Below the pieces are notes generated by a model. The model was not told where the DNA came from. It was given only the letters and a program-made list of their open reading frames with translations, and ran no database searches. Below are positions 6,561 to 8,722 of a stretch of 8,722 nucleotides of DNA, in pieces. The translations under genes were made by a program, and so were the position numbers. This DNA comes from Alphaproteobacteria bacterium. GTDB lineage: Bacteria; Pseudomonadota; Alphaproteobacteria; Rickettsiales; UBA8987. The first letter of the stretch is position 1. Each line of letters begins with the position of its first letter. Location: NCBI GenBank assembly GCA_003531345.1, contig DQGZ01000174.1, positions 1-8,722 of the forward strand, in the 5' to 3' direction.

Positions 6561-7631
6561 TTACTGCGCCTCAAACTCTGCTAGTCTTTTTTCCTGATCA
6601 TCATGTATCAATGCATTTATTATTTCATCTATTTGCCCGTCACCCACAATTTTAGGGATGTTAAAAACGCTTAAACCTATCCTGTGGTCTGTTACCCTGT
6701 CCTGCGGATAGTTATAGGTTCTTATTTTTTCTGACCTGTCACCGCTACCAACTTGGCTTTTGCGGTTTGCGGCTCTTTCATCTGCAAGCCTTTGGCGCTC
6801 TGCCTCATATATGCGTGATTTTAAAATCTTCATCGCTTTCTGGCGGTTTTTTATTTGGGATTTTTCATCCTGCATTGAAACTACAACATTTGTCGGAATG
6901 TGGGTTATACGCACCGCACTTTCAGTTTTGTTAACGTGTTGCCCGCCTGCACCCTGCGCACGAAAAACATCAATACGCAAATCCTTTTCATTTATCTCAA
7001 CGTCAACATCTTCTGCTTCTGGCAGAACCGCAACTGTCGCAGCTGATGTGTGTATGCGCCCTTGTGTTTCAGTATCAGGCACACGTTGAACACGATGAGC
7101 GCCAGATTCAAATTTCAATTTTTCAAAAACATTATTACCTTCAACGGAAGCTATAATTTCCTTATACCCACCCATATCACTTTCTGAGGCTTCCATTACT
7201 TCGAGCTTCCAGCCGTTTCTCTGTGCAAACCTTGAATACATACCAAATAGGTCACCTGCGAAAATACCCGCTTCATCACCACCTGTACCTGCTCTTATCT
7301 CCAATATAACGTTCTTGCTATCCGCCTCATCTTTAGGTAACAATAACAACCTTATTTGCTTTTCTAATTCTGGTAATTTCGTTTCGGCAGTTTTCAACTC
7401 CTCCTCTGCCATTTCTCTAAGTTCTACATCTTGACGCATTTCCTGCAATTCAGGTATGGACGCCTGTAGTTTTTTAAATTCCTCAATATCCTGCACCAAC
7501 GATGTCATAGCAGCATATTCCTTGGAAATTTTTCCGAATGTTTTTGCATCTACCGCTTCGGGATTCATTAATTTATCGGAAAGATCTTTATATTTCGTTA
7601 AAACCGAATCTAATTTTTGTTCAAAACTCAT
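6561..7631 (-). CDS. prfA: Peptide chain release factor 1 (RF1)
   Basis: The 356 residues match the normal RF1 length. The N-terminal coiled helical domain (1 to about 105) is followed by the codon-recognition domain with RVPDTETQGRIHTSAATVAVLPE. Here PDT (185-187) fills the PxT tripeptide position that marks RF1 (reads UAA and UAG) rather than the SPF of RF2. The universal GGQ motif is at 229-231 within GAGGQHVNKTESAVRITH, and its Gln enters the peptidyl transferase centre to trigger hydrolysis of peptidyl-tRNA. GSGDRSEKIRTYNYPQ (about 297-312) is also conserved. The gene starts 23 bases after the MazF stop with no promoter or terminator seen between, so it is probably read through from the toxin-antitoxin operon or from further upstream. 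prmC, the RF methyltransferase gene often found downstream, is absent here. The ATG has no Shine-Dalgarno but fits the family's N-terminus. Confidence 0.97.
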   Translation of the reverse strand: MSFEQKLDSVLTKYKDLSDKLMNPEAVDAKTFGKISKEYAAMTSLVQDIEEFKKLQASIPELQEMRQDVELREMAEEELKTAETKLPELEKQIRLLLLPKDEADSKNVILEIRAGTGGDEAGIFAGDLFGMYSRFAQRNGWKLEVMEASESDMGGYKEIIASVEGNNVFEKLKFESGAHRVQRVPDTETQGRIHTSAATVAVLPEAEDVDVEINEKDLRIDVFRAQGAGGQHVNKTESAVRITHIPTNVVVSMQDEKSQIKNRQKAMKILKSRIYEAERQRLADERAANRKSQVGSGDRSEKIRTYNYPQDRVTDHRIGLSVFNIPKIVGDGQIDEIINALIHDDQEKRLAEFEAQ

Positions 7632-7654
7632 ATGATATTTTTTGTTAATAAATT

Positions 7655-7975
7655 TTATATTTCAAGCTGAACTTTTATTGCGCGCTCAACATCTTTTATT
7701 TCCTGAGCGCTAACCTTACCTAAAAGTTTTTTTATTCTTTGTTTTGATATTGTCATTATCTGGTCAGCCATTGCTTTGCCTTGCTTGCCAGATATTGTTA
7801 CATATGCCTCACTAGGGTAAAGCCTAGTTATTTGGCTGGTTATAGGCACAACCTGAATTCGGTTAAGATATTTATTTGACTGATTATTACTGATAATAAC
7901 CGCTGGTCGTGTTTTTCTTATTTCGCCACCTATTGATGGTTCAAAATCTATTAAATAAACCTCGCCCCGTTTCAT
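7655..7975 (-). CDS. MazF/PemK-family mRNA interferase toxin
   Basis: The protein has 106 residues with the MazF/PemK fold signature: RGEVYLIDF at the N-terminus, GGEIRKTRPAVIISN (16-30), VVPITSQ (42-48) and KAMADQIMTISKQRI (67-81). By comparison with Bacillus subtilis MazF, Arg23 and Thr46 occupy the positions of the catalytic Arg25 and Thr48. Family members are ribosome-independent endoribonucleases that cut single-stranded RNA at short sequences and halt growth; the cut site here cannot be predicted. The gene lies 8 bases after the antitoxin stop, the usual order for such pairs, and 23 bases before prfA. It appears complete and both catalytic residues are present, so it is likely active. 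No Shine-Dalgarno precedes the ATG, which may hold toxin translation below antitoxin translation. Confidence 0.92.
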   Translation of the reverse strand: MKRGEVYLIDFEPSIGGEIRKTRPAVIISNNQSNKYLNRIQVVPITSQITRLYPSEAYVTISGKQGKAMADQIMTISKQRIKKLLGKVSAQEIKDVERAIKVQLEI

Positions 7976-7983
7976 AAAATTGG

Positions 7984-8196
7984 TTAAAAATTTGTAGTTA
8001 GATTTTCAACCCACTCATCTGCTTCAGCTTCTCTTTCTTTGTTTTTAGACATTTGTTTATAAGCATTTGCCAGCTCTTTTTTTACAACATAGGGGCGCGC
8101 CAAGTCACAAAGAAATTTACTAATGCTTCCTTTGCCAACAACATTTTTAAGCCCTTCATAAACTGCTTCATCTAGGGTTATAGTAATTTTTTTCAT
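7984..8196 (-). CDS. Ribbon-helix-helix antitoxin partner of the MazF-like toxin
   Basis: This 70-residue protein starts MKKITITLDEAVYEGLKNVV, the beta strand and first helix of a ribbon-helix-helix DNA-binding domain. GSISKFLCDLARPYV (about 23-37) forms the second helix. The charged C-terminal tail (about 45-70) ends in EADEWVENLTTNF, the kind of segment that wraps the toxin and neutralises it. Such antitoxins bind their own promoter as dimers and are degraded by proteases, which releases the toxin. It is encoded 8 bases before the toxin and has its own promoter with tandem repeats directly upstream. The family (MazE-like or VapB-like) cannot be fixed from sequence by eye; pairing and position carry most of the assignment. 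The start is the first ATG and leaves the full RHH strand intact. Confidence 0.85.
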   Translation of the reverse strand: MKKITITLDEAVYEGLKNVVGKGSISKFLCDLARPYVVKKELANAYKQMSKNKEREAEADEWVENLTTNF

Positions 8197-8206
8197 AAAG
8201 TGGTAT

Positions 8207-8226
8207 TAATATGTATTGATATGTAT
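8207..8226 (-). promoter_or_regulatory. Likely antitoxin operator: two tandem 10-bp repeats
   Basis: On the minus strand ATACATATCA (8217-8226) is followed directly by ATACATATTA (8207-8216), differing at one base. The copies are exactly one helical turn apart, overlap the end of the -10 box and cover the expected start of transcription. Repeats of this spacing are typical sites for ribbon-helix-helix dimers, so autorepression is the natural reading. Confidence 0.6.
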
Positions 8227-8253
8227 GATAGCAGGTTTTTTAAAATAATGCAA
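8225..8253 (-). promoter_or_regulatory. Promoter of the toxin-antitoxin operon (extended -10)
   Basis: TTGCAT (8248-8253) is separated by 17 bases from TATCAT (8225-8230, 5 of 6 to consensus). TGC directly before the -10 box forms an extended -10 element. Initiation would fall near 8218, about 21 bases before the antitoxin ATG. The -35 box lies 6 bases past the hisS stop. Confidence 0.65.
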
Positions 8254-8259
8254 GGTAAT

Positions 8260-8722
8260 CTATAAACTGAAACCTTGTTGTTCGCCCGTTTTCATATCTT
8301 TTATCTGCAATCCTTCGGTAAAATCAAAAATAGTATAGGCTGCATTAAGTTTATTCGCCTTTTCCAGTTTTTTCTTGAAATTACTGCCCAAAGGTATTTC
8401 CGCAATCAGCCCCTTTTTTCGCAATTTTGTGGCTATTTCAAGCGCTTTTTTATCATCATCAGAGATAACAACATATTTTTCAGCTTCTTTACACCTCAAC
8501 TTTGAAACTAGCATTAACCTCTCAATCCCTGCTGCAAAGCCAATTGCAGGTATATTACCACCCCCCATTTGTTCAACCAAACCATCATATCTGCCACCTG
8601 CAAGAATAGTACTTTGAGAACCAATTTCAGGATCAGTTGATATAAACTCAAAAACCGTATGGTTATAATAGTCAAGCCCACGAACAATTTCATTATTAAT
8701 AATGAAAGGAATTTTTAAATTA
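8260..8722 (-). CDS. hisS: Histidyl-tRNA synthetase, C-terminal part (5' end cut by window edge)
   Basis: The open frame enters from the right edge (first full codon at 8719-8721) and ends at TAG 8260-8262, giving 154 codons, about the last third of a protein of roughly 420 residues. It contains the HisRS-specific block VRGLDYYNHTVFEF, which contacts the histidine. AGGRYDGLVEQMGG follows, then class II motif 3, AIGFAAGIERLML. After these comes the C-terminal anticodon-binding domain (YVVISDDDKKALEIATKLRK, NFKKKLEKANKLNA, IKDMKTGEQ). The enzyme charges tRNA-His in the cytoplasm. The C-terminus stops soon after the GEQ element, roughly 15 residues short of the E. coli protein. The toxin-antitoxin promoter begins 6 bases after the stop, with no terminator seen. 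Confidence 0.95.
   Translation of the reverse strand, partial: NLKIPFIINNEIVRGLDYYNHTVFEFISTDPEIGSQSTILAGGRYDGLVEQMGGGNIPAIGFAAGIERLMLVSKLRCKEAEKYVVISDDDKKALEIATKLRKKGLIAEIPLGSNFKKKLEKANKLNAAYTIFDFTEGLQIKDMKTGEQQGFSL

Noticed and set aside
6760..7089. Plus-strand frame of 109 codons
   Set aside because: It lies wholly antisense to prfA, including the GGQ region, and shows no family features.

Overview
The window is an AT-rich stretch that looks like a bacterial chromosome, most likely from an alphaproteobacterium, possibly a host-associated or Rickettsiales-like lineage. I base this on the character of the RF1, HisRS and RluC-like proteins, the crcB/rluC pairing, and an S8 serine protease carrying a C-terminal outer-membrane barrel. 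The genus cannot be read from the sequence. None of the eight visible gene starts has a convincing Shine-Dalgarno sequence.

Layout: nine genes are supported, eight on the minus strand. From right to left in the direction of minus-strand transcription they are: the C-terminal third of histidyl-tRNA synthetase (hisS, cut by the right edge); a ribbon-helix-helix antitoxin and a MazF/PemK toxin with their own promoter and a likely operator; peptide chain release factor 1 (prfA); then one plus-strand gene for a small membrane protein (CBU_0592-like). Minus-strand crcB (fluoride channel) follows, divergent from that gene and sharing a CATG at the two start codons. A RluC-type 23S rRNA pseudouridine synthase directly abuts crcB. 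Next comes a 1400-residue S8 protease autotransporter, and last a class I SAM-dependent methyltransferase cut by the left edge.

The large autotransporter takes up almost half the window and is its most unusual part. Its order is: signal peptide, Gln/Tyr-rich segment, Gly/Ala hydrophobic segment with a Gly6 run, three cysteine-rich modules (12, 8 and 6 Cys) separated by Ser/Gly and nearly pure poly-Ser linkers, S8 catalytic domain, predicted beta-barrel. It has a well-formed sigma70-type promoter, and the methyltransferase 42 bases downstream may be read from the same transcript.

The other genes are housekeeping translation functions (tRNA charging, termination, rRNA modification) and a fluoride exporter. 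The toxin-antitoxin pair sits between hisS and prfA, so prfA is probably transcribed at least partly from the toxin-antitoxin promoter. I saw no tRNA or rRNA genes, IS elements, CRISPR arrays or prophage genes. No gene-free stretch exceeds 300 bases.
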